A stretch of 41,529 nucleotides of DNA from an uncultured Lachnospiraceae bacterium (GTDB taxonomy: Bacteria; Bacillota; Clostridia; Lachnospirales; Lachnospiraceae), in the NCBI GenBank assembly GCA_947626965.1, contig CANQUH010000014.1, positions 1-41,529 of the forward strand, read 5' to 3'. The notes under the pieces were generated by a model. That model was given only the letters and a program-made list of their open reading frames with translations. It was not told where the DNA came from and did no database searches. Below are positions 1-6,994 of the stretch, piece by piece (the first letter of the stretch is position 1; each line of letters starts with the position of its first letter). The position numbers and the translations under genes are program-made.

Positions 1-116
1 TCCTTCGCGTTCAGCGCATGTGCATGTCCCTGGCTGCCGTAGCCGATTACTGCGATTGTCTTTCCCTCAAGAAGAGAAAGGTTGCAGTCTTTCTGATAGT
101 AGATATTTGCTGCCAT
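1..116 (-). CDS. ilvC: Ketol-acid reductoisomerase, N-terminal fragment (runs off the left edge)
   Basis: Only the first 38 codons are inside the window. The start reads [19 protein letters not shown] and is followed by the Rossmann nucleotide-binding motif [12 protein letters not shown], the hallmark of IlvC. The family rearranges and reduces 2-acetolactate (or acetohydroxybutyrate) with NAD(P)H in valine, leucine and isoleucine synthesis. The ATG is preceded by a GAGG Shine-Dalgarno four bases away. It lies downstream of ilvN on the same strand, so the two probably form one ilvN-ilvC operon, with a 191-base gap that holds a palindromic repeat. The catalytic knotted domain is outside the window, so completeness cannot be judged. 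Confidence 0.95.
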   Translation of the reverse strand, partial: MAANIYYQKDCNLSLLEGKTIAVIGYGSQGHAHALNAK

Positions 117-218
117 TTTTCCTCATCCTCATTTCTTTTTATTATAAAAGGTGCCGGCACAGCATTGTACCGCCCTTTTATATCATTATCAAACAGTTCC
201 CCGGACCGGTCTTTTATT

Positions 219-240
219 CAAGACTCGCCCGCGAGTCTTG
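219..240. repeat. 22-bp near-perfect palindrome in the ilvN-ilvC gap, copy of a short interspersed repeat
   Basis: CAAGACTCGC and its reverse complement GCGAGTCTTG are separated by only two C residues. The 13-mer ATTCAAGACTCGC that starts at 216 recurs in two other gaps (3446-3458 and 39946-39958). It may act as an RNA hairpin or processing site between ilvN and ilvC; it has no U-run, so it does not look like a simple terminator. Confidence 0.7.
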
Positions 241-307
241 TGCGCGGGATTCAGTTCTGCGTCAGCAGACATCTTCGATTCTGAATCCCTGCGCATCCCA
301 GCTGATA

Positions 308-805
308 TTACAGATAACGTATGTCATCCGACCCTCTTGAAAGTCCCGTGATGCCGGTGCGCGCCAGCTCCAGAATCTCGTGTCCCTCGAGCAGCTGGAT
401 AAACGCGTCGATCTTGGACTGCTGTCCGGTAAGCTCAATAATCAGAGAATCGCTTCCTACGTCAATAATGTTTCCGCGGAACACATTTGCGATCGTGATG
501 ATCGCCTGGCGTTCCTGTGCGTCCACACGCACTTTCACAAGCACCAGTTCACGACTGACGCTGTTGTCCCCTTCCAGGATCTTGATGTCCACGACATCGA
601 TCAGCTTGGCAAGCTGTTTTGTAATCTGATCCAGAATCAGCTCATCTCCCGATACAACGACCGTCATTCTTGAATATCTGGGATCGGCGGTTTCGCCGAC
701 GGTCAGACTGTCAATATTGTATCCGCGGCGGCTGAACAGCCCCGCAACACGGCTCAAAACACCGGAAGTATTGTCCACCAGCAATGATAATACCCGTTTT
801 TTCAT
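308..805 (-). CDS. ilvN: Acetolactate synthase, regulatory (small) subunit
   Basis: A 165-residue protein starting MKKRVLSLLVDNTSGVLSR, the usual ACT-domain opening of IlvN/IlvH. The ACT domain fills about residues 1-80 (RVAGLFSRRGYNIDSLTVG), and the second half is the C-terminal domain of the family. The family binds the large subunit IlvB and gives feedback control by valine. The ORF opens 14 codons further upstream; I place the start at the third of three close ATGs because alignment normally begins at MKKR and the AGGGG Shine-Dalgarno then has a spacing of about 10; the ATG two codons upstream is also possible. No ilvB is adjacent: upstream is an amidase gene on its own promoter. A consensus promoter is at 893-921. 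Confidence 0.94.
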   Translation of the reverse strand: MKKRVLSLLVDNTSGVLSRVAGLFSRRGYNIDSLTVGETADPRYSRMTVVVSGDELILDQITKQLAKLIDVVDIKILEGDNSVSRELVLVKVRVDAQERQAIITIANVFRGNIIDVGSDSLIIELTGQQSKIDAFIQLLEGHEILELARTGITGLSRGSDDIRYL

Positions 806-846
806 ATGCATCATACCCCTGCTCTGTTTTCGCGTCTTTTCAGACA

Positions 847-880
847 AAAGCGGCTGCTGTCCGCTTTCGTATAATTATAC
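847..880 (-). promoter_or_regulatory. ilvN leader: hairpin plus 12-bp palindrome
   Basis: Between the promoter and the ilvN start, the minus-strand RNA can form AAAGCGG/CCGCTTT (arms 861-867 and 847-853, 7-base loop), followed by a short U-rich stretch. Just upstream lies the perfect palindrome GTATAATTATAC (869-880). Either could serve regulation (weak attenuator or operator); neither matches a site I can name. Confidence 0.4.
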
Positions 881-892
881 TGATTTCATGCC

Positions 893-921
893 ATTCTACC
901 AAGTAACAGTTTTTTTGTCAA
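893..921 (-). promoter_or_regulatory. Sigma-A type promoter for ilvN
   Basis: On the minus strand TTGACA (921-916) and TAGAAT (898-893) are separated by 17 bases. Transcription would start near 886, giving a leader of about 80 bases before ilvN. Confidence 0.75.
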
Positions 922-928
922 TATACCG

Positions 929-2434
929 TTATTCAAAATAATCGGCAATTGTAGAGGCTACGGCATCTGCCATTGCAGTTTTGTGACCATTATAGAATGT
1001 CATGTCATCTTTGTCATCAATAAATGCACTTTCAAGCAGCCCGTAGGAAACACCAAGCCTCTGACACAGATTCATATTCATCAGATCACTGCGCGCAATT
1101 ACCCCTGCTCCATACTGTTTGAATCCTGTTGCGACGACCGCTTTTACGATGGCCGCGTCCAGAGCATAGTCTTTCTTCTGGGTGCTGACCAGTATGCTGA
1201 CGCCCTTGTAAACACCGTCCCCGGTATAATCCTTGGCTGCAGCGTCAAAATGGATTTCCAGCACATAATCATAATTTGGGAAATTCGGGGAAGGCCCGGT
1301 TTTCTTTCCGGCGTTTACCTGATAGCAGTCGTAATTCTGGTCATACATCACCACCTGCGTCTTCTGGCATTTTGCTTTGAGCCTGTTGTAAATCAGGGAC
1401 GCAAATTCCCGGGTATAGCTGTACTCCATGTACTGAATGCCTCCCATGGTGGAAGTTGCCCCCGGATCCCCTTGTCCGTGTCCCGCGATAATCAAAACCG
1501 ACGCATTTATATCGGCCACTCCATTCTCATCAATCCGAATCCCGTCCACAACTGTACTTTTTGCCATGGTGCCGTCCGATTCGAAATAATATTTTTTGCC
1601 GTTGATCCTGTTCCATCCGGTCACCGCTTTTCCGTTCTCGTAATAGTAGTCAGAACTCCCGATTTTGACCCATCCGTCAGCCTGAACGGTACGCTTCCCC
1701 TTCTCATCAACGATCCATCCGTCCGGCGTCACGCAGTCTGTAAGCCGTTTTCCATCTGCATCCACATAAAATTTATTGCCGACCCACCGGTTTGTTTTAA
1801 GTTTCCCCTCGCTTGTAAAGGAATAGTAGTATCCCCCGATTTTTTTCCATCCGCTTTTGTAAAGGCATCCGAAATCTCCGGCCTTTTTTGTCGTCTGACC
1901 GTAATATCTGGATCCTTCATAGCTGATCCATCCCGTTCTGGCAACGCCGTTTGAGTTCAGTATATATGTATTTTTTCCAATAGTCTTTTTGCCGACGCAG
2001 AGACGTCCAAGAATTCCTGCCGTCCCGGATTCCTCAAAATACCGGAATTTGCCATTGCTCTTTTTATTCCATCCAATTACCATCGTCCCGCTGGACCGAA
2101 AATAAAACCGGTTTCCTCTGATCTCTGTAAGACCTGTTGCCATGCTTCCTACGGGTGCGGTTTCCTGGTCGGTTTTCATAAAATAATACCAGTTTTCTGC
2201 AATTTTCATCCAGCCTGTGACCAGTTTCCCCTTTTTATCATAATAAAACTTGTAATTTTCCTGCTGATACCAGCCCGGTTCTCCCTCCTGAGGAACTTCT
2301 ATCTGTCCGGACTGCGGCGGATCAGTCTGAGTCTGCTCACTCTCCGGTTCAGATGCAAAAACCTGATTTGACCAGCCAGTGAGCAAAAGCGACAGCAGAA
2401 TGATACATACCCCACAGCGTAACATTTTTATCAT
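929..2434 (-). CDS. Secreted N-acetylmuramoyl-L-alanine amidase with cell-wall-binding repeats
   Basis: A 501-residue exported protein. Residues 1-28 form a signal peptide (hydrophobic IILLSLLLTG, then VFAS). Residues about 50-310 contain degenerate aromatic/glycine repeats of the choline-binding/cell-wall-binding type, such as GWYQQENYKFYYDKKGKLVTG and GWNRINGKKYYFESDGTM. Residues about 312-501 are an Amidase_3-type zinc amidase: GHGQGDPGA supplies His319, Glu337 follows, EIHFDAA supplies His395, and LLESAF supplies the catalytic Glu468. The HFD in place of the usual HxN shows divergence, but all four key positions are visible. It should cut the MurNAc-L-Ala amide bond in peptidoglycan. A GGGGAG site lies 7 bases before the ATG, with its own promoter at 2479-2507. 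It appears monocistronic. Confidence 0.88.
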   Translation of the reverse strand: MIKMLRCGVCIILLSLLLTGWSNQVFASEPESEQTQTDPPQSGQIEVPQEGEPGWYQQENYKFYYDKKGKLVTGWMKIAENWYYFMKTDQETAPVGSMATGLTEIRGNRFYFRSSGTMVIGWNKKSNGKFRYFEESGTAGILGRLCVGKKTIGKNTYILNSNGVARTGWISYEGSRYYGQTTKKAGDFGCLYKSGWKKIGGYYYSFTSEGKLKTNRWVGNKFYVDADGKRLTDCVTPDGWIVDEKGKRTVQADGWVKIGSSDYYYENGKAVTGWNRINGKKYYFESDGTMAKSTVVDGIRIDENGVADINASVLIIAGHGQGDPGATSTMGGIQYMEYSYTREFASLIYNRLKAKCQKTQVVMYDQNYDCYQVNAGKKTGPSPNFPNYDYVLEIHFDAAAKDYTGDGVYKGVSILVSTQKKDYALDAAIVKAVVATGFKQYGAGVIARSDLMNMNLCQRLGVSYGLLESAFIDDKDDMTFYNGHKTAMADAVASTIADYFE

Positions 2435-2478
2435 AAAGAATCTCCCCGTTTCTTTTGAATTATTAAATTTGTTTTAAT

Positions 2479-2507
2479 ATTTTATCATAGGAATATTACA
2501 ATTTCAA
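2479..2507 (-). promoter_or_regulatory. Promoter for the amidase gene
   Basis: TTGAAA (2507-2502), 17 bases, TAAAAT (2484-2479) on the minus strand, about 45 bases before the start codon, in an AT-rich gap. Confidence 0.65.
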
Positions 2508-2593
2508 GAAAAAAAGAATATACTTTTGATGCGGAAAAATATGTTATTACAGTCCGCGAAGTGAAAGTCTGCATTGTATCCGGACAGGGAAAA

Positions 2594-2616
2594 GGCTGCG
2601 GGAATATCCCGCAGCC
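2594..2616 (-). terminator. Hairpin terminator after the CBS-domain gene
   Basis: Perfect 9-bp stem GGCTGCGGG / CCCGCAGCC with a 5-base loop, 8 bases beyond the stop codon; a TTTT run follows on the minus strand. Flanking CGGACAGG and CCTGTCCG can extend the pairing. Confidence 0.75.
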
Positions 2617-2623
2617 TGTCCGA

Positions 2624-3049
2624 TTACGCTTCCTGAGCCTGGCACATCTCTTTATATTTTCCGTAGCAGTATCCGATAATACTTTTCCGTGTCACAATAC
2701 CAATGAAGATTCCGTTGTCATCCACGACAGGAACAAAATTCTGATTCATCGACGTCATCACAAGATCCTCAATCCTGCAGTTTACATTGACCGGCTGATT
2801 ATCACGCTTGCGCTGCATCTGCCGCACGGTAATGTTCTCAATTTCGTGGAGATCCACGATCTCCCTGCGCTTCAGTTCCCACAGAATATCGCCTTCCGTC
2901 AGCGTTCCGAAATAATGTCCGTCTCTGCTGATCACAGGAACGGCACTGTACTTGTGATACTCCATCTTTTCAATCGCCTGCCGCATAGTATAATCGTCAT
3001 AAAGATATGCCACTTCACTTTTCGGCGCCAGATAAAACAAAATATTCAT
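2624..3049 (-). CDS. CBS-domain pair protein
   Basis: A 141-residue cytosolic protein made almost entirely of two CBS motifs: the first near TMRQAIEKMEYHKYSAVPV with GTLTEGDILW, the second near VNCRIEDLVMTSMNQNFVPV with DDNGIFIGIVTRKSII. CBS pairs (Bateman modules) usually bind adenosine nucleotides or similar ligands and regulate a partner. No partner is encoded next to it. The ORF is open 43 codons further upstream, but that part is leader-like; the ATG at 3049 has AAAGGA 7-8 bases before it and starts MNILFYLAPKSEVAYL, typical of this stand-alone group. Own promoter (3138-3166) and terminator. Confidence 0.85.
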   Translation of the reverse strand: MNILFYLAPKSEVAYLYDDYTMRQAIEKMEYHKYSAVPVISRDGHYFGTLTEGDILWELKRREIVDLHEIENITVRQMQRKRDNQPVNVNCRIEDLVMTSMNQNFVPVVDDNGIFIGIVTRKSIIGYCYGKYKEMCQAQEA

Positions 3050-3137
3050 GCTTTTTCCTTTCCCTGTGCTCTCCCGCAGACAATGTCCACGATCTGTTTT
3101 TATCCTGTCACGTATCCGCAGGTAATAAATCGTTATT

Positions 3138-3166
3138 ATTTTACCATACTTTGGTTCCATTTTCAA
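3138..3166 (-). promoter_or_regulatory. Promoter for the CBS-domain gene
   Basis: TTGAAA (3166-3161), 17-base spacer, TAAAAT (3143-3138) on the minus strand. Leader of about 80 bases. Confidence 0.65.
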
Positions 3167-3263
3167 CAAAACACACAATATTTTACGTTTTCTTAAGGTT
3201 TTTTTATCCTTTTTTCACATTCTTCATTACCCAATCAAGTAGAACGCGCTTTTTCCATCCTGC

Positions 3264-3309
3264 GCATCCAGCCGGAGGCTTTTTATCTCACAGAACGAAA
3301 TTTCCTGTA
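3264..3309. repeat. Interspersed intergenic repeat, copy 1
   Basis: The first 21 bases (beginning GCATCCAGCCGGAGGC, then five T) are identical to 32072-32092. After that, TCTCACAG..CGAAATTTC.TGT matches with a few changes. It contains a partly self-complementary TCACAG/CTGT core. Both copies sit in non-coding gaps downstream of genes. Confidence 0.7.
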
Positions 3310-3323
3310 ATTTCCTGCGACAC

Positions 3324-3359
3324 AAAAAACCCCTGCATGGAATCTCTTCCACACAGGGG
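3324..3359 (-). terminator. Intrinsic terminator of the redox operon
   Basis: On the minus strand CCCCTGTGTGGAA / TTCCATGCAGGGG pair as a 13-bp stem with two mismatched or wobble positions and a 4-base loop, followed by TTTTTT (3329-3324). Confidence 0.8.
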
Positions 3360-3445
3360 ATCTTTTCAAACAGGGCAGAGAGCGCAGAGCTCCGGTTCTG
3401 AAAATGTCTGCCAAAGCAGACCCGAAGCCCGCGCAGGACTCACAC

Positions 3446-3458
3446 GCGAGTCTTGAAT
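3446..3458. repeat. Copy of the GCGAGTCTTGAAT 13-mer repeat
   Basis: Exact 13-base match, in inverse orientation, to 216-228 and 39946-39958. Here it is preceded by GGACTCACAC, so GACTC/GAGTC can pair across 6 bases. It lies immediately downstream of the redox operon. Confidence 0.65.
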
Positions 3459-3478
3459 GCTCTGCGTTTTTCTGTTAG

Positions 3479-6400
3479 TTAAACAGCATTCGGGAGCCTT
3501 CCGTCGATCATGTTCATGAGCTGATCCGTACATTTCAAAGGCGCGATCAGAGCCGCGTCAGCCGCCGGAACAAGCTTCACATTCCTGCAGGCAAGCACTC
3601 CTCCGGATATCTCGCCGGCTTCTGCCTTGCGGTACGCCGGAAGCTTCTCATTCATCTCGTCGGAGATATCTTTCTCCTCGTCGAACGGCATTTCCACTTC
3701 ATAGACGTGAGCCAGTTCTGCGGCAACTTCCCAGTTGGTAAATGCCACATCTTCCTCAATCGCCTGGTTAACCACCTGTATTCTGCGCTCGGTGTTGGTG
3801 TATGTGCCGTTGGTGGAAGCAAATCCTGTACCCGGAATCACCACGTCCGCAGCTTTGGCTGCCGCTGTCATATGGGTATCGCAGACCATCAGGAACTCGA
3901 GATCCTTCAGGCAGGCCGGATCCGGATCTTCTCCAAATACCAGAAGAGCCTTCACGCCTTCCAGAGCTTCTGCGCCCGCGGTCACGCCGAGATCGATCAG
4001 ACCCTGGCTGTTGTTCTTTGCTTTCAGCTCCAGGATACCGTCGCGGGCTTTTCCGATATGGCCGGAGACAGCCGCGATATCGGCAAGCAGTGCAGCGGCT
4101 TCCACAGAAACCACATTCTGCTGGAATACGATCATGGCTTTCTTCGCGTCTGCATAGAGCTGTGCGACTGCCTTCACCTCATCGCAGACTGCCGCTCCAT
4201 CTACAGATGCCTTAAATTCATCGTATCCTGCCATGCCTGCGCCCTTGCCCATATCGAGCAGCGCCTTGGCAACGCCTTTTAAGAAGCCCAGATCATTGTC
4301 CGTGGCAACCGTCTTGTATACAAAGTTCATATGATCCTGCTCATAGCCCTTCGGATTTACCAGAATCACTTTCGCGCCGTTCGCCGCGGCCTGTTTCAGT
4401 TTCAGGCGGATGACCTGATTCTCTTTTGCGATGAAGCCTGCGCACAGAATCACTTCCGCGGAGAGCAGTTCATCGATTGTGTTCGGAGAAGCGTTGACGC
4501 CCAGCACTTTCTCCAGACCGTTCTCTCTGTTGTTGAAGCAGAGCGTCTTCGCGCCGATCGCGTCGGCCAGTTTCTTGATTGTATAAGCTTCTTCGTTCGT
4601 ATAGCGGTCGGAAATGGAAACTGCGACAGCATCCTTGCCGTACTTCGCTGCAAGCGATTCCGCCTTCTTGGCTGTCAGAACAAATGCCTCGTGGTAATCT
4701 ACCTCGGTCAGTTCACCGTTCTTCTTCGCCATCGGGGCAAGAATCTTTCCTTTCGTCACGGAGCAGTCAAAACCAAATTTGCCGCGTCCGCAGAGAAGTC
4801 CCTTGTTCACAGCGCCTGCCTTGTCCGGGAGCGCCTTCACAAGCATGTCGCCGTAGGTCTCCAGATGGATGGAACATCCAACGGAGCAGTACGAGCAGAT
4901 AGTGTCCGTCGAGTCGGTATCGAGCGGCACGGATTTCTCCAGAGGCAGCCGCTCCTGCAGAGCTCCGGTCGGGCATACGCTCACGCACTGGCCGCAGGAA
5001 ATACAGCCCGTCTCGGCAAGCGGCTGCTCCAGAGCAGGCTTCACAACGGTATCAAAGCCGCGGTGCACAAGGCCCAGCGCTCCAACTCCCATCACCTCGT
5101 CGCAGGCGCGCACGCAGAGACCGCAGAGAATACACTTGTTGGGGTCGCGGAGAATAAACGGATGCTCGTCATTGTACTCCACTTCATTGATATCCCCTGC
5201 AAAGCGGTCAGGCTTCACGTCGTACATATTCGCGTAGGAAATCAGCTTGCACTCGAAGTAATCTTTGCAGCCGCACTCCAGGCAGCGGTGTGCCTCTTCC
5301 ACGGCTTGCTTCTCGTCATATCCGAATACAACCTCTGTAAAGTTGTCTTTCCTCTCCTCGGCATTCAGCTGTCCCATCTTCGGACGGCACATTCTCTCTC
5401 TGTCTTCGAAAGTCTTTTCTGTTACATCTTTCTTTGTCACATAATAGTTCGGCTCGTAGGCAATTGTCTCGCCGCGCAGGTAAGCGTCAACTACCTGACA
5501 GCCCTTCTTGGCATCCGCAATGGATTCCACCGCGATGGAAATCTTGTCATTGCCGCAGTCGCCGCCAGCGAATACGCCGGGGATCGCTGTCATGAAGGTC
5601 TTCTTATCGTAAATGATACCGCCTTTTCTGGTGAGCTCCACACCCTTGATGCCGGCAGCGTTCACCTTCTGGCCGATCGCCAGGATTACGGTATCCACGT
5701 CAATTGTCTCGGTCTTGCCTTCTACCGGAACCGGCGCGCGGCGTCCGGAAGCATCCGGCTCACCAAGCTCCATCACCTGCAGAATCATCTTCCGGCAGTG
5801 TCCGTTCTCATCGGAAATGATCTCCAGAGGATTCGTCAGGTTCAGGAAGATTACGCCTTCCTCCTCTGCCTCTTCGATCTCAAGCATATCCGCCGGCATC
5901 TCGTCTTTGGTTCTTCTGTAGATGTTGTAGACCTTGTCCGCGCCCAGACGCACTGCGGTACGGCAGGCGTCCATGGCGGTGTTGCCGCCGCCCACGATGG
6001 CTACGTTCTTCCCAAGATCGATCGGCTCATTGCGTACAACCTTGCGCAGGAAATCGATACCGCCGATCACGCCGTCCGCGTCCTCGCCCTTGCAGCGGAC
6101 GCCGGTGGAAACCCATGCTCCGATACCGATACATACCGCATCGAAATCTCTGCGGATGGCATCGAACGAAATATCTTCCCCGATTTTGGCGTTGGTCACC
6201 ATGGTAACGCCCATACGTTCAATCAGAGCAATCTCCTCGTCCAGCACTTCCTTGGGCAGACGGTATTCCGGAATACCATAGCGGAGCATGCCGCCCAACT
6301 TCGGCATCGCCTCGTAGATGGTCACATCGTGACCCATCTGGCGCAGGAAATAAGCCATGGACAGGCCATAGGGGCCGCCGCCGATCACCGCTACGGTCTT

Positions 6401-6979
6401 GCCCGTATCCGGTTTGATCTCCGGCATAAACGGATCATCGCCAAATTCATCGGTATCTGCGGCAAATCTCTTAAGGTTTGCAATCGCGACCGGCTCTTCT
6501 ACCAGGCCTCTGCGGCACGCGGTCTCACAGGGATGCGGACAGACACGTCCGATTGCGCCCGGAAGCGGAATATTTTTGCGGATCAGTTCGATCGCCGCCT
6601 CAAACTCGCCGTTCGCGATCAGACCCACATAGCCCTGGCAGTCGGTACCTGCCGGGCATGCCAGCATACACGGCGGACGGCAGTCGCCCTTGTGATTGGA
6701 AAGCAGGAGCTCCAGATTGGTCTTCCTGGATTCAATGACACGTTCCGTGTTGGTATGTATGATCATGTTGGGCGCAATTTCGGTAGCGCAGGCTTTCCAG
6801 AGTTTGGGATTCCCTTCCATCTCTACCATGCAAAGACCGCAGGCGCCGTATATCTCTGTTCTCTCATCGTAGCAGAGCGTGGGAATAAAAATATTATTCT
6901 CTCTGCAAACTTCAAGAATGGTTTGTCCCGGAAGTCCGTAGACTTCTTTTCCATCGATATTTAATCTGAACTTATTCAC
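3479..6979 (-). CDS. Large Fe-S flavoprotein subunit: 2Fe-2S + GltD-like NADPH/FAD + ferredoxin + degenerate molybdopterin-type domain
   Basis: 1166 residues, numbered from the GTG at 6979 (AGGAGG 8 bases upstream; a GTG three codons earlier overlaps that site and is unlikely). Order: NuoG/HydA-type 2Fe-2S domain (Cys36, 47, 50, 64; His96 region); GltD-like N-terminal Fe-S segment (GRVCPHPCE); FAD motif GGGPYG near 200; NADPH motif GGGNTAMD near 330 with IYRR; ECGCKDYFEC; two 4Fe-4S clusters (CxxCxxCxxxC near 616 and 659); then a formate-dehydrogenase-like part with 4Fe-4S Cys695, 698, 702, 730. In that part Cys814 aligns with the catalytic Sec/Cys, but the next His is Phe815, the active-site Arg is Lys986, and the C-terminal cofactor-binding barrel is missing. 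With the NuoF- and NuoE-like partners this fits an electron-bifurcating NADH/NADPH/ferredoxin enzyme (Stn/Bfu type). Function as a formate dehydrogenase is unlikely. Often annotated as FAD-dependent or molybdopterin oxidoreductase. Confidence 0.85.
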   Translation of the reverse strand: MNKFRLNIDGKEVYGLPGQTILEVCRENNIFIPTLCYDERTEIYGACGLCMVEMEGNPKLWKACATEIAPNMIIHTNTERVIESRKTNLELLLSNHKGDCRPPCMLACPAGTDCQGYVGLIANGEFEAAIELIRKNIPLPGAIGRVCPHPCETACRRGLVEEPVAIANLKRFAADTDEFGDDPFMPEIKPDTGKTVAVIGGGPYGLSMAYFLRQMGHDVTIYEAMPKLGGMLRYGIPEYRLPKEVLDEEIALIERMGVTMVTNAKIGEDISFDAIRRDFDAVCIGIGAWVSTGVRCKGEDADGVIGGIDFLRKVVRNEPIDLGKNVAIVGGGNTAMDACRTAVRLGADKVYNIYRRTKDEMPADMLEIEEAEEEGVIFLNLTNPLEIISDENGHCRKMILQVMELGEPDASGRRAPVPVEGKTETIDVDTVILAIGQKVNAAGIKGVELTRKGGIIYDKKTFMTAIPGVFAGGDCGNDKISIAVESIADAKKGCQVVDAYLRGETIAYEPNYYVTKKDVTEKTFEDRERMCRPKMGQLNAEERKDNFTEVVFGYDEKQAVEEAHRCLECGCKDYFECKLISYANMYDVKPDRFAGDINEVEYNDEHPFILRDPNKCILCGLCVRACDEVMGVGALGLVHRGFDTVVKPALEQPLAETGCISCGQCVSVCPTGALQERLPLEKSVPLDTDSTDTICSYCSVGCSIHLETYGDMLVKALPDKAGAVNKGLLCGRGKFGFDCSVTKGKILAPMAKKNGELTEVDYHEAFVLTAKKAESLAAKYGKDAVAVSISDRYTNEEAYTIKKLADAIGAKTLCFNNRENGLEKVLGVNASPNTIDELLSAEVILCAGFIAKENQVIRLKLKQAAANGAKVILVNPKGYEQDHMNFVYKTVATDNDLGFLKGVAKALLDMGKGAGMAGYDEFKASVDGAAVCDEVKAVAQLYADAKKAMIVFQQNVVSVEAAALLADIAAVSGHIGKARDGILELKAKNNSQGLIDLGVTAGAEALEGVKALLVFGEDPDPACLKDLEFLMVCDTHMTAAAKAADVVIPGTGFASTNGTYTNTERRIQVVNQAIEEDVAFTNWEVAAELAHVYEVEMPFDEEKDISDEMNEKLPAYRKAEAGEISGGVLACRNVKLVPAADAALIAPLKCTDQLMNMIDGRLPNAV

Positions 6980-6994
6980 AGTCTGCACCTCCTG

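Larger units (their letters stand above)
3167..3478. other. Gene-free gap between the redox operon and the CBS-domain gene
   Basis: About 310 bases without a plausible gene. It holds an interspersed repeat (3264-3309), the terminator of the redox operon (3324-3359), a small hairpin GTCTG/CAGAC around 3406-3421, and a copy of the GCGAGTCTTGAAT repeat (3446-3458). Confidence 0.7.

Noticed and set aside
983-1954. 323-codon plus-strand frame opposite the amidase
   Set aside because: Shadow of the repeat-rich amidase gene, no ribosome site.
4331-6964. 877-codon open frame on the plus strand opposite the large redox subunit
   Set aside because: It lies exactly opposite a gene with many clear domains, has no ribosome site or recognisable motif, and reflects codon bias of the real gene.
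3479-6979. Annotation as formate dehydrogenase or glutamate synthase small subunit
   Set aside because: The catalytic His and Arg of formate dehydrogenase are replaced and the cofactor barrel is missing; GltD is only one of several parts and no GltB partner is present.
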